From NCBI GenBank assembly GCA_009602725.1, contig WELB01000026.1, forward strand, positions 738,236-792,600: DNA of 54,365 nt, read 5' to 3'. A model generated the notes under the pieces. That model had not been told where the DNA came from and searched no databases. It saw nothing but the letters and a program-made list of their open reading frames with translations. Shown here one piece after another: positions 1 through 12,100 of the stretch (position 1 is its first letter; every line of letters begins with the position of its first letter). Origin of the DNA: Spirogloea muscicola. Lineage: Eukaryota > Streptophyta > Zygnematophyceae > Spirogloeales > Spirogloeaceae. The position numbers and the translations under genes were made by a program.

Positions 1-183
1 CCGGCGGCGCCGGCGAGGCGGCTGCGGCTGGCGGCGGCCTGCGGCGGAGAGCGGGGCCTCGGCGACCGCCGAGTGGTGCTGGACGGGTCCTGCGCGAGAT
101 GGAGCCGGCTCTTCCGCGGCTGCCAGTCCGATCCTCGCTCGCGGGCTCGTCTGGCGGCCCGTAGGAGGCGCTCCGCCACCGTG

Positions 184-3100
184 ATGGAGTGCAGGACGAT
201 CGAAGGCCACTGCGTGGCCACCTTGGACGACGTTCCCCACCTTTCCGACTGGCTCCCGAGCTTACCGGTGCGATAGCGACATCAAGTTTTCGCCTTCAGC
301 ACAATTCAATGTGATAGACAGCGGCTGCAGTCACTCTGAACTGGTTCAATACATTCAATAACATGTTGGTGCGCATACACATTCTCACTGCTGTAGTAGG
401 CGCTCTTGGCAGAGATATAGCAATCCGCTGCACGACAATCCGGCTTATGCAGCAGTGAGGTGTGTCTTCTCTTTCTTTCGTGGACAAGCTTGTGCTTGTG
501 TTGCTAAATGCTGTACTCGTGCAGCTGGGAGGTTTTCTCCAGTGTTGACGCGAGCTTGCTTTGGAGTACATAAAGCAATGACACTACAGCTACAGCTACA
601 GCTACACCTCTTGTCCCGACAGTGGGGCCTGCAGGCAACCTGAATGACAAGCTGGCTTGTGACACCTTCTGGAAAGGAGTGTAGCATGTGTAATCTGTAC
701 ATGCTGGGGCTAGGGCTGGTCAGCTGCAGCCACTGTCCCCTTGAAAGAATTCCCTCAATTCAAATCCGAATTGGCTCCTGGATGAGCTCCACTTGGCATT
801 CTGACTCAGCAACTCTTCCATCACGCCTGGACCTGTTCCTCTGTCACAAACTAAGTTGTGATAGCTTAGGTGTTTTCGCTCTTGACGTGTTGTCACAGGC
901 AGTGGTTTGTGGAGGAAGACGACGTCGTAGCAGAGAAAGTAAGCGTCCTTGTGGACCCCCCGCAAGACCTGCTGACAGAGAACAATGTGCAAAGTCTCTG
1001 AGCGCACTAGCAAGTATGCTGGCTTACGTTGGAGTGCCTAAAAGAGGCTTTGCAGTGGAATCAACAGTTATGAGCTTCGCCACAGACAGTGTGGTGCTCA
1101 TATATACATGTCTGCACAAAGCCCATCAGCCCGTCATGATACTCATTGCTTCACCAATGCAGGTGGTTGTGAAAATCGATAGTCCGTGGGAAGGTGTGCA
1201 CTTTCGTAGAGCAGGACCTCGGGAGGAGGTGTGTGCCTGCTTGCGCACTTGCACTGCTTGTTGCGCCCTTGAGATACATTGCACGACACCATTAGAAGAA
1301 GCGTAACAATAGCTGTATTAGGAGCTTACAACAGCAACACAAGCAGCATTGCTTACACTCATGAGGTCTCTCATTCGGTCCCATCTAGTATTGATGAGTG
1401 GGGTTTGCTTCCTAGCTGCAGCTTATCAGTAGAATAGGTGCAGCAGAGGCTCATGAATTGAAAGCAGACGCTGTGCAGCACTCTTGCCCTAATTGCTCAC
1501 TGCCGCCCTCGCATGGCCGTTCCTGCTCAACTCTCCGTGCTGCAGATAGTGTTCAAGGGCGAGGAGGTGAAAGCTGCCATTGTGACTTGCGGGGGTCTAT
1601 GTCCTGGCCTCAATACTGTCATCAGGGAGATTGTTTATGGGTTGTGGACTCAGTATGGTGTTCGTGACATCCTGGGCATTGATGTAAGCAGTCAGCTTGA
1701 GCACTTATTACACTTTGATTCAGTGGTGACAGCCCCTTATCCCTGTGTGTCGCACTTTTCGAGCCAGGCCAACGACAGGGTCAATCCCCTACCCAAATGT
1801 GCAGCTGTCGTCTCACTTGTTGAGCAGGCCTGTGAGAGAGGTGCATTCAAGTGTACTTGGACCACTAGGTTGCCTCTCCAGAACCCACAGTCCTCTGCAG
1901 TCGAGGTCCTACCCATGCAAGTTAGCATACCACCCTGCGCTGCAATTAGGTCCACAGGTTGCTACATGGTCGCTCAGCACACTGTTGGATCTGATCACTC
2001 TTACCAACTGCTGTAGGGTGGATACCGAGGCTTCTATGCAAGGAATACCATCCAACTGACTCCAAAGACAGTCAGCGACATCCACAAGCGGGGCGGCACA
2101 CTGCTGGGAACCTCTCGAGGTGGATATGACCTTGATAAGATTGTCAACAGCATCCAGGATCGAGGCATCAATCAGGTCAGTCTGTCCTTGAGGCAGTGTG
2201 TGCAGCATTTATTCTTTCAGTGCATGTCAATTAGTCACCATCGTAGGCATATCTCTTGCTGTCTGCAGGCGCGATCTTAGCCTGCTTGAGATATATTTAG
2301 TTCACATCCATGAAAGTACAATATTGAGCAAGGCATGTGTGTCCCTTGTAAAGGTCTACATTATTGGTGGCGATGGAACTCAAAAAGGGGCTGCAGCTAT
2401 TCACAAGGTAGGTAGATCTTTTCTATCTGGTGTACAGCTTTGTCACTGATCGCTATCTGTGCAGGCTACCTGTACATAGACTTCTGTGCCGTCTCAGTAG
2501 CTGGCAAATCTGAAGCTGACTTGGATTGACCTGATGGCCTGCTGTACAGGAGATAGTTAGGAGAGGTTTGAAAGTTGTTGTGGCTGGCATCCCAAAGACC
2601 ATTGACAATGACATAGCGGTTAGTTTTGTGGAGAACTTGCAAGACTGATTGATGTGCACAAAGAGGACAATGATTGTTGTAGTTCCTACCACTGACAGGA
2701 GTGCTTGTTACCTTGCACTATGAACCCCAAGCCCTAAATCCTATTAAACAAGTCAATGTAATAGAGAGGGCCTGCACCTAGTTTATCACCCATCCCTTGT
2801 GGCTTTTCCTGTCTGACAGGTCATAGATAAATCATTTGGATTTGACACGGCAGTTGAGGAAGCACAGAGGGCGATCAATGCAGCTCATGTTGAGGCTGAA
2901 AGTGTGGCAAATGGAGTAGGCCTTGTCAAGCTTATGGGTCGTCATAGTGGTACGGGCTTCTCCTTCTCCCAAATTTCAAGGCTCTTGACTTTCCTTCTAT
3001 TCTCCCTTCTGGTCTTGCAGAATTCCCTGCCTATTCCTATATCAGCCATTCCTATATCAGCTTATTTTGCATGAGAAAAGCGTCAGCAGGCCCTTCTATG

Positions 3101-4975
3101 GCGTTCATTCAGCTACATTGACTTGACCAAGTCGTGCTCTGCAGGCTACATAGCAATGCACGCCACGCTGGCTAGTCGCGATGTGGTAAGCTTGGAGTTA
3201 GTCAACGTCATTTTGATTGCAATACCACGTCAGGCACAAATGAGTAGTCAATCAAGCAGTAGAGTATTGGCTTAAGCTTTTAGTGGTCCATAGACTGATT
3301 GGCAGTACTTGCAGGATGAGGTAGGAAGCTTGCAAGTCCTGGAAACGTACCAATGGCAATTTCTGTCAGAAGTACTTCTGGATTGGCATTCAACAGTGGC
3401 AAGTTGACTTGCTCCCCCACTTTGTGAACAGGACATCTGCCTCATCCCCGAGGTCCCCTTCTACATGGATGGTCCAGGGGGCCTCTGCGAGTTTGTCCGG
3501 CACAGGTTACATGAGAACCAGCACATGGTCATTGTGGTAGCTGAAGGAGCAGGCCAAGAGCTTGTGAAGTCATCAGTACCTGAAAACCAGTTGTTGGACG
3601 CGTCAGGCAACCTCCTGTTGCTTGATGTTGGCCTTTGGTTGTCCACACAGTTGAAGGCGAGCAACTACACATGCTCACTTATGTCAGCCTTTTATCTAGG
3701 TGGCTCATGCCAGCAGGATACGCCGTTGGCCAATGATCCTCGTAGCTGCACATTAATACCACTGCTTCTAGCCGACCTTCCTTGCAACTACTTTCAAGCA
3801 TTTGCGGGCAGCTGATTTTATCCTCTGCTGTGCAACTGGCAGAGTTACTGTAAGAGTTGTGGAGAGACCATCAATCTCAAATATATAGGTGAGATTCATT
3901 CCTTGCATCTTTCTGGCGAATATGTCCTCATGACAATCTTAGCTGGGGGCAAGTAGGTCCATGTTGTTGCCTTGTCATGCCTCACCTGTGCTTATATGTT
4001 GCCAAAGTTAACACCAGACCAAATTCCTGTGCTATCAGATCCAACTTACATGATTCGAGCAATTCCCAGCAATGCATCGGACAATGTCTACTGCACATTG
4101 CTGGGGCACAGTGCCATACATGGTGCAATGGCTGGCTACACAGGTTTCACTGTGGGACCCGTGAACGGGCGCCATGCCTATATACCCATTGCAGTGAGTT
4201 AATTTGCTCTGGTCTGATCGCACTTCAATGACTATGCACATTTCGGTGTTAGCTTACTCATCTGTGGCTGTCAGACTATCAGCATGTAATATATATAAAA
4301 CACATGTGTTGCACTATCTTGCATACTGGAATACATCCCATCTACGTTTGTTTGACAGACGGGACGTAGTCAGTTGCAGGCCACTTTAAGCATGCAAGTC
4401 TCAAGCACACTCTCAATGGTGATCATGACAGCGCGTCACAGAGACGCAGAACAAGGTGAACATAAGGGATCGTATGTGGGCGCGGCTCATGTCATCCACA
4501 AATCAGCCCAGCTTTGAGAGATATGATCAGGTGGGTACAGAGGGCTTACCAGTGTGCCCAGGGTTTGTCTATTTTGGCAGGAACTGCTGTGCATTTTGTA
4601 ACAGCTATCTTGAAAGCCGTTGTATTTGTCAGTTGCAGTCATTGGTGATGTGCTCCTTACGTAATCATCAACGACTTGGTGTCCAGATAAATCACGAGGC
4701 TCGATCCCTATTTGGTCATCCTTCTGATAGATACTTGAGTTTGTCAAAGTTCCTCAGCTTTTTGTGTGGCTGCTGCTTGTATCCGACAGGTCATGCGAGA
4801 AAAGGCTGCACTCAAGTCGAATGTCAATGGATCTTCTCATGTGACTGGCAATGGGTCAATGTTTGGCAGCAAGAACCCCAAGGAGACAAGTGTGTTGCAG
4901 GTCACTCCAGAGGTTCAGGAGCAAGCTGATGTTGGCAGCAGCAAGTCGGCATCTGAGGCCGAGGCCAACGCCTGA
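184..4975 (+). CDS. PFK: ATP-dependent 6-phosphofructokinase, plant-type (15 exons)
   Basis: Phosphorylates fructose 6-phosphate to fructose 1,6-bisphosphate in glycolysis. Exons read by hand, with phases that agree: 184-267, 413-459, 899-938, 1163-1228, 1546-1683, 2017-2175, 2354-2407, 2550-2618, 2820-2949, 3145-3185, 3432-3656, 3843-3888, 4039-4193, 4432-4530, 4790-4975, giving about 512 aa. Family motifs seen in order: [45 protein letters not shown], catalytic [77 protein letters not shown] and [16 protein letters not shown]. Gly in GGDGT points to ATP rather than pyrophosphate as donor; Lys in PKTIDND is normal for the plant group III branch. The frame stays open upstream from ATG 184 to base 1 and is Arg/Ala-rich, so a transit peptide starting outside the window is possible. 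The C-terminal 60 residues are Ser/Asn-rich and not conserved. Confidence 0.93.
3657..3842 (+). other. GC-AG intron in the phosphofructokinase gene
   Basis: The family alignment requires the exon to end in ...STQLK (AAG at 3654-3656) and the next to begin with [15 protein letters not shown] at 3843. The only donor that keeps length and phase is GC at 3657-3658 (AAG|GCGAGC); the acceptor is CAG at 3840-3842. GC-AG introns are a known minor class of U2 introns. The spacing between LK and NLKYI then equals that of plant homologues as I recall them. Confidence 0.6.
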
Positions 4976-5233
4976 GACATAAAGCTGAACCCGCAGGCAG
5001 CTGTATCTGAAGGGGATGCTCGTCCAAATCTGGCGCGTTCCGTGCAAAGCTCGTTGTAGGAGGAGCTGTCTCCTACCTACTTGCGAACTCTCTGTATAAC
5101 TAGGGCTGCTCCCGCCATCAGCTCTTACAGCATGGACGAGTCGTTGCTCTTACCCTGAGGGCTAGAACTCAAGGTTATCTTTGGTGTGTGTGGACTTGTG
5201 TTTTGCTTCGATCGGCAAGGCATTCAGAGTTTT

Positions 5234-5387
5234 ATATGTGCTACTTACAAGGACTTCTTGTGCCTTCTGTGTCATCTGGCGCTTATTAGACAGTTAATAC
5301 TGTGTACAAAATATGTGCTACTCACAAGGACTTCTTGTGCCTTCTGTGTCATCTGGCGCTTATTAGACAGTTAATACTGTGTACAAA
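5234..5387. repeat. 77-bp tandem duplication downstream of phosphofructokinase
   Basis: Two adjacent copies (5234-5310 and 5311-5387) beginning ATATGTGCTACT and ending TGTGTACAAA. They differ at a single position that I can see (ctacttacaa against ctactcacaa). The near-identity means a recent duplication in the probable 3' flank of the gene. Confidence 0.92.
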
Positions 5388-5639
5388 GTTGGAGCTGCTT
5401 CTGTGAATGTAGAATATGACCATCGTAACCAGCTGCAAATTCAAATGCTTGCAGAGCTTCCTAAACTAGTCAAGCGTTCATCTTGAGTGTTTGTACCGAC
5501 TAGCGCCTAGCCTGAGGAATTTTTGTGGTCTATCCTGCTTGCCCGGCTAGAAAATGCTGATGTTGCTCTTCTCGTTGGACACATGGATACCTGACAAGCA
5601 TGGCTTGAATGGCTTGAATACATGCCGATCTGCAACGAA

Positions 5640-5915
5640 TGTGGCACGGCACCAGACTGTATGTGGCAGTTGGTAGCTGGCTGAGGAGGGGCGAGGTCAC
5701 GCCTGAAGAGGAGAGAGCCTGCTGCGCTTAAGTCAGCCTGCTCCCCTTGGTAATGTCGGGACACAGCGCTGCGCGTGAGCCGTTGCAGGAACACGAGCCA
5801 CCGAGCGCGGCATGCCCCGTAAATGGCAGGGGGGAAGATCTCGTCCTCCCTCGGATTGTTAGAAAATGAGAATGAATCAGATTTGAAAGGGGCCAGAAGA
5901 GCGCTAAAGCACACA
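5640..5915 (-). mobile_element. Degraded copy of the repeat-family ORF
   Basis: On the minus strand this stretch reads NNPREDEIFPPAIYGACRARW, clearly related to ADHPREDEFFPLAIDTHGALGARW of the better copy at 15206-15916. The similarity breaks off after the following helical segment (LVFLQRLTRSAVSRHYQGE). It is a decayed fragment of the same dispersed element and not a gene. Confidence 0.6.
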
Positions 5916-6089
5916 GCGACTTAAGTGGCCACTGGGTGCTCAATGAGACAGCTCTTCCAAAGTGACAGGAGTGGCTGTGAGAGGCCAGCCCAAAGGAATG
6001 GACAAAATCTGAAAGGGCCGGATGGATCAAAAAGCAGGATATTAGCTATTACGTCAGCAAAGTGGGCTCCATCTGTGGTAGTTTGGAAG

Positions 6090-6480
6090 CTGTGTGGCTT
6101 TAGGCGCCTTCCGGCTCTTTGGACTGGGCTGGCCTTTCGCAGCCCCCTACCTTCTATGAGAAGGGCTTGCCCACTGAGGATTTCTATGGGGGTTTTCTTT
6201 CCGGCTCCTTTTCTGGCTTGGATATTGTCCATTCTATTTGGGCTGGCTTTGCTAGCCCTTCTTCTCTACGGGAGAAAAAGGTGCTCGCCCATAGAAGAAA
6301 GTGCTCGCCCATAGAGAAGAGGGGCTGGCAAAGCCAGCTCAAAACGAATCTTCTTCTCTATGGGAAAGCACATCTCTTCTATGGGAGACGAGATGTGCTT
6401 CTGGGAGAGCACTACTTTCTTTTCTTTTTTGCTCTCAGTAACCTCATTGACCCCCGTTGAGCAGCCGAGCCGCAGGTCAG
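6090..6480. repeat. Cluster of short inverted repeats (CTGGGCTGGC / CTCTATGGGA type)
   Basis: Several short palindromic units alternate here: ggctgg...gccagc (6125-6135, 6240-6260, 6329-6343) and ctctatggga/cccatagag (6265-6400, both orientations). They resemble the stem-loop tail of the repeat family at 14-16 kb and 23.9-26.2 kb. No convincing coding exon is seen. The rest of 4976-6918 outside the listed repeats holds nothing I recognise apart from probable 3' and 5' untranslated sequence. Confidence 0.6.
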
Positions 6481-6890
6481 AGAAAGCAGTCTCCGGGTAG
6501 CGAGTCGCCTCGCCCATAATCAGAGGCCTCAGCCATGGCCTTCCGTTGGAAAGAATTTCGTGTATTCGAAACAAACGAAGGCCAAATGGCCAAGTACAAA
6601 GGCAAGCACATCCACAGACCTACATAACCTACAGTTTGAAGGGCTGTTCCAAACAGTCTCACTTTCTAGTGACAGCCGTTTGCAAGGCTGGGGCTGGGTG
6701 GGGGTGTGGATCGCGGGGTGTATTGACCGGTCGGCAGATTCTTTTGCGGCCGGCCGTCTCGTCGAGAAGACGGCGCCTTCAGGCGTCCCCTCCACCGTCC
6801 CCTCGACGGCTGGCAGTCATCCCCACCCCTTCCAATTTCCCTTCCCCCTCCCCTGCCCGCACAGCGCGCCGCGTCCCCGGCGCAAGCCGC

Positions 6891-6916
6891 GGCGGCGGCG
6901 GCGGCGGCGGCGGCGG
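6891..6916 (+). repeat. CGG trinucleotide run in the E2 5' leader
   Basis: About eight CGG/GGC units run directly up to the ATG at 6919, giving a very GC-rich structured leader. A complementary CCG run (about 7128-7156) lies in intron 1 of the same gene, so the two runs could pair in the pre-mRNA. Confidence 0.8.
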
Positions 6917-6918
6917 CC

Positions 6919-8523
6919 ATGTCGACGCCGTCGCGGAAGCGGCTGATGCGCGACTTCAAGCGGCTGCAGAACGACCCGCCGGCGGGCATCAGCGGCGCGC
7001 CGCAGGAGAACAACATCATGACCTGGAACGCCGTCATCTTCGGGTGCGCCGCCGCCGCGCCCTCCGCCGCGCCCTGCGCCGCGTTCTCCGCCGCGCCCTG
7101 CTCCGCGGCCTCCTGCTGACCTCTTGTCGCCGCCGCCGCCGCCGCCGCCGCCGCTGCCAGGCCGGACGACACTCCCTGGGATGGAGGTGAGGCGCCTTAT
7201 CTCTCTTGCCGCCGGCTGCCGACGGATTGGAGGAAAAGATACCGGAGAAGATGGAGAGAGGATTTGAACCCCCAACCCCTTGGGCTGTGTGCCGCGGGGC
7301 TCGCTCTTGCCTCCTCTCCCTCCAGCAACGTGCTGCTGCCACAGCAAGACTTAGTCGCAGCCGCTCGCCGCCCGCTGAGCAGTGGGCCGCCGCTGGGATC
7401 CGACGCTCTCGCTGAGATTCGGGTTCTAGAAGGGTTCCCCGCTTAGTTGCTTTCAGCAGTTCTGCCGTGCCGATACGCTCGTGAGAACCTGTACACGATG
7501 GGGTCGCTGATTCTCTGCGAGCCCGGTTCTCACGCCCACGTTGGCCGCCGCTTCGAGCGCCCCCGCGAGCAGGCACTTTCAAGCTGACGCTCCAGTTCAC
7601 GGAGGACTACCCGAACAAGCCGCCGACTGTCCGCTTCGTCTCCAAGATGTTCCACCCCAACAGTGAGCGCCGCTCCGGCATCTGGCCCGCTGTGCCAGCT
7701 CCCTGACAGTGGCACACTTGCTGCTTGTGCTGCACTGTGCACTATCCCAAAGTCTGGGGCCCCGCTTGCCCCCTTAGAAGCCAGAGTATTCAGTCCGGGA
7801 GTGTCCTTACTTGCATGGGTTTTCCCCTGCTGTCGGCTTGTCGCAAGACTTTGCTCTACTATCGCAAGGCTGACTCTTCGACAAATCTTTAATCTTAGCT
7901 GTTAACTGCGTTCGTGGAGGTGGAAGCAAAGGGGCAGGGGGTGTCTTTTTTGCAGCCAATTGGTGCCAGAGCTGGGCTTGACGACAGCCTTTCTGTGTTG
8001 GCGCAGTCTATGCTGATGGGAGCATCTGTCTAGACATTCTCCAGAACCAGTGGAGCCCCATCTACGACGTCGCTGCCATCCTCACCTCCATACAGGTGCT
8101 CAGGGTGGCACCTTAAAGCACCTCCCGAAATCTGAGTGCTTATCATGCCATCTTTGCTTTGTTGGCGAGGCAAGTCCCAAAGAGAGGCAGCAGAGCCTGG
8201 CCGTCAAATTTAGCACAGAGTTTCTCGTGAGATGCTTGCGAGAGTGCACGCTGTGAAGTGCAAGCCAGGTGTGATGTGACACACAGCCCCGTACTTTGCA
8301 ACCTGCATTGCGACAAAGTTGAGGTGGTTGCAAGGGAGTGCATGCCTTGATGACCTCACCCCAATCTTTTCTGAACGTTGGTGATACTTGCCAGTCGCTC
8401 CTCTGCGACCCCAACCCAAATTCCCCTGCCAACTCGGAGGCCGCCCGAATGTACAGCGAGAACCGCCGTGAGTACAATCGGCGGGTGCGGGATGTGGTCG
8501 AGCAGAGCTGGACGGCAGATTGA
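6919..8523 (+). CDS. UBC2: Ubiquitin-conjugating enzyme E2, RAD6/UBC2 type
   Basis: Transfers ubiquitin from E1 to substrates together with an E3. RAD6-type E2s act in the nucleus and cytosol in histone H2B and PCNA ubiquitination and N-end rule degradation. Five exons: 6919-7043, 7161-7186, 7573-7662, 8007-8095 and 8395-8523. They total 459 nt, or 152 aa, the same length as human UBE2A, so the model is complete. The N-terminus is [16 protein letters not shown], followed by the HPN motif (KMFHPNIYADG), the active-site Cys in [14 protein letters not shown] and the C-terminal helix [17 protein letters not shown]. There is no acidic C-terminal extension of the yeast RAD6 kind. The ATG follows a CGG run; the 5' end is otherwise unmarked. 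Confidence 0.97.
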
Positions 8524-9170
8524 ACGAGCTCTACCCATGGCCGTGCGGCCGTGCCTTGAAAGTGCTAAGCGCCGAATCTCGGTTTGACTTAGAATGCCTA
8601 CACACACCTAAATTTGTAGCTGGCTCTTGGCCAAGCACCCCGGCTATTGGCCCCACTGCAGGCAGCGCTCGTCATCTGCCTCACACGTCAAAGTCAGGCG
8701 CCTGCTGTCGCGGTGTGCACGGCAGCCGCTCATTGTGCGCAGCGCACCACCCCCTTTAGCTCAAGGTGCAGCTGCTCCTCCAGTTAACCACCTGCGGGTG
8801 CACTCGGGCACACCATATTGCTGCCTGATGCCCCCGCCTCGTTGTCACTTATGCTCTGTCTCCAGCATAATTGTCAACCGTCCCTGTGACAATCTGGTGG
8901 CCTTGCCATTGAAATACTTGGACCTTTGCGTAGTCCCCGCTAATTCACTATGCCTTTTACCAGCAGGCCGCCTTTGCAGGCACACGGTGGCGGAGCGATC
9001 AATGTCGCGCTTAGTAAGCTTAATATGCCTTCATATGGTCAAGGAATCTGCGTAGACCAAAGCGGTGGGAAAAATATATACAGGCTGGAGTCAGGGGCTG
9101 CAGATACATGTTATAAGGGGCCCATCACTGGCGGTCCTGGGCAGGCACGGGCTAGCGGCCACCGCCATCC
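8524..9170. other. Convergent intergenic spacer, nothing recognised
   Basis: Lies between the 3' ends of the E2 gene (+) and the first U-box kinase gene (-). It must hold both 3' untranslated regions. I see no coding similarity, repeat or RNA gene. Confidence 0.6.
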
Positions 9171-12100
9171 TCACCCCTGCGCCGATGCCACTCTTCTGAT
9201 CATGCTCTGCAGCGCGTGGTTGGCCGTGAGTGCCTTGTTCAGCAGCTTGCAGTTCGTCATGGGCGACATGTCGTTGTCCCTCAACCACCTGGCAATGGCA
9301 TCGCGCTCATACGTGTGCCCGTCGGCCGCAATCACCGGCTCCTCCATCACTTCCTGCGAGCATGCGCGCAATCAGGAGCGTATAAGCGTATAAGCACCTA
9401 CAGCCGACTGCCATCTCCATGGTATGGTACTTGTCACATCTGGTAAGTGATTTTAGAAACTCATCAGCAAATTCCAGCCTCGTACTAAGATCTCCGGCGA
9501 GTATATATGTCTTGGGTTTTGGGTGGAACCTGCGTGATGGGGCACGCGAAAAAGGCGCTGATCATGTCAGTGGCGAGTTGCGGCCCACGCTCGGCAGGCG
9601 CCTCCCTTTCGGAAATCTCCTTGGCTGTCGCCCGAAGGATGTCGAGGCGACCCATGACGCTGATGAGCTCTGGGTGCTCCCTGCGCAGCATCGCGGCGCA
9701 TTCCAGCGCTAGCAGCGCCATCTCCAGCGCGACATCACCAGGCCACTCGCCACCGGCTGGGTCCAGGACGCTTTCCAGGTCTTCCTCCTCCACTGCTCTC
9801 TCAACCCTGTCCCTGATCTGCGCAGCATCCCCTGCAGCAGCTCTGAGATCTGAGCCACGAGACAACATCGCCCACATGTGTAATTTCTTTAAAATATGTG
9901 CTAAAAACGAAGGTAATGGTCAATGACTGCAAGGTTCTGGGCATGCACGCCAACCAGATGGTGGTATCCACCGGACACTGTGCCCAAACAGGTCAAGTAG
10001 ATTCTCTACGTTGCCAGATTCTATCAAGAAAGCTGTGATGCGCAACCTGGACTTTGCCAGTGAGCAGCTGGAGGAGCACAATGCCGAGGCTGTAGACATC
10101 GGACTTGGTGCCCCACTGGCCCGTTGAGTAGAACTCGGGGTCCACGTATGGAAGCGTGCCGACGGCCCCCCGGTCCTCCGTTACATGTGATTGCGTTGTC
10201 AGCTCGCTGGTCTTTTCTGGCATAAGCGCTGCTATGCCCACGTCCTGTGACAGACAGAACCAGGGCCTTCACCAAGACTCACCACCTCAACAACTTGTGG
10301 GATTACTGCAGAAGCCCTTGACCTAAGCAATTGCCTGATTTCAGCAATAAATTTTACTTGTCATTAGTCTGTTGAGAATGAAACTTGCACGCAATGGGCG
10401 GTGTCAATGAGAATCTGGCCACGTGCAGCTCACAGCAAGCTTCCCGACGAGGTTATGGTCCAGCAGGATGTTTGCTGGCTTAAGGTCTCGGTGGACGATG
10501 GGCGGGTTGTTCTTATGAAGGAAAACCAGCGCCGAAGTGACCTGCAGCAAGCGCACACAGTCCAAGAAATTACGGACGGAAGTTTATGCGAGAGCGCTGA
10601 ATGCAATTGCTGTTTGATTGACTTGAGAAGCCTATATACAGAGTATACATCAGTGGCCGCAAGCAAATATTTGACATCACCAGAACATACTGCCAAGCAC
10701 AGTGACAGATTGAAATTGGCGACACAGCACCAGGGTGACAAAGGCTTGAAGGTCAGTCAGAGGCCATGAGTGATATCGCCACCGCAGGCCACAGCATAGG
10801 CAGCAGGACGAGAGAGAGGACTTCTAGAGTTGGCAGCAGGTCTGCTTCACACCTCTGCTGCAACACGCACTCGGGTGTACCATGGCAGGGCCGCTAATCC
10901 CGACAGAGGCTTCTTCAGGTTCCCATGGGCGCAGAAGTCGTAGACGATGGCAAAGCGGCATGGCCCACCGGCTGTGACTTCGGTGCAGCAGCCCAGGAGC
11001 ATAACGAGGTGGGGGTGCTGGATGCGCCCCAGCAGGGCCACCTGACATTGTGTGAATGCGACGGTTACGCCAGTGTCGGAGGCTGAGTACACGTGCCAGC
11101 ATCGACAAGGTGCGAGGTGTCCGGTAGCTGTGCAAGTGGAGGTTCACATTGGTGCCTCTGGCAAGTACCTCGTGACGGACTTGTGTCTCCCCCTCGAGGA
11201 TGTCCATGCTCTTGAAGACCTTGACGGCGACTTCAGTGTGGTGCAGCCTTCCACGGTACACAGAGCCGTACCCACCTTCTCCAAGTTTATCGCTGAAGTC
11301 CTCCGTAGCAGCCTGAAAGGATCAGGCAGTTGACGCTCAGACCTCTCTGCTGAGGGGAAGTCAACTTGCTTACTTACGGTGGAGAGAAGCTGTAGCGATG
11401 CTTATGTATGCCACTGTACACTCGCTCGGGCATCCCCCCTCTAGGTACACATCCTGTTGGCTGACTTAAAGCGAGCACCTGGAGCTCCTTCCAAGTGAAT
11501 GTCCGGTACCGCCTCTGGTGCGAGTTGAGACGCTCCTGCCGAGCGATCTGGGCGAGCGCTTCCCCAGCCTCCTGCAGCCTCGCCTGGCTCTCGGCCAGCG
11601 CCTGCGCCGCTTGGGGAGCCGCAGTGGCCTCCATGCGCAGCCGGCTCTCCTCCTTAGCGAGCCAGCAGGCCTTCTCGGCTGCCTCCATCGCCTCCCTGAA
11701 ACGTTCCAGGGCTGCTGATAACTGGTCTTCGTGGGTCATGGCCTGCACAACCGGCATTGGCCAAGCACTAGTAGCATGTTGATGTCCATGATGCACTGCA
11801 ATGCCTGGCAAATACGGCCTTTTGAGTAGCCTGAGCGTGTGATGTCAGGACAGTGCTGCAACAGGAAAAAGCAGCAGGCCATGTTTCCCATTGTGTGCCG
11901 CATTGAATCTGAGTTGAGATGTCAGTAAGGCTAAGACAGTTGGACAAGATCTACTTCATATTCATCACGTAGAGTCGTATGGTTGACATTACCAGCACTT
12001 CTTCACAAGGGGCCGCCTCCCACTGGAGCTCGTCGGCCCTCAGCTCGGCCTGCGCCGCACGCGCTTTGGCCTGCTCTATGTCTTGCTCCTGGTGAAGCCA

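Noticed and set aside
644-1306. Plus-strand frame of 220 codons inside the phosphofructokinase gene
   Set aside because: It crosses introns; only 899-938 and 1163-1228 carry family residues.
6546-7600. Overlapping Arg/Ala-rich frames around the E2 start
   Set aside because: Shadow frames of CGG/CCG runs; the E2 exons explain the region exactly at 152 residues.
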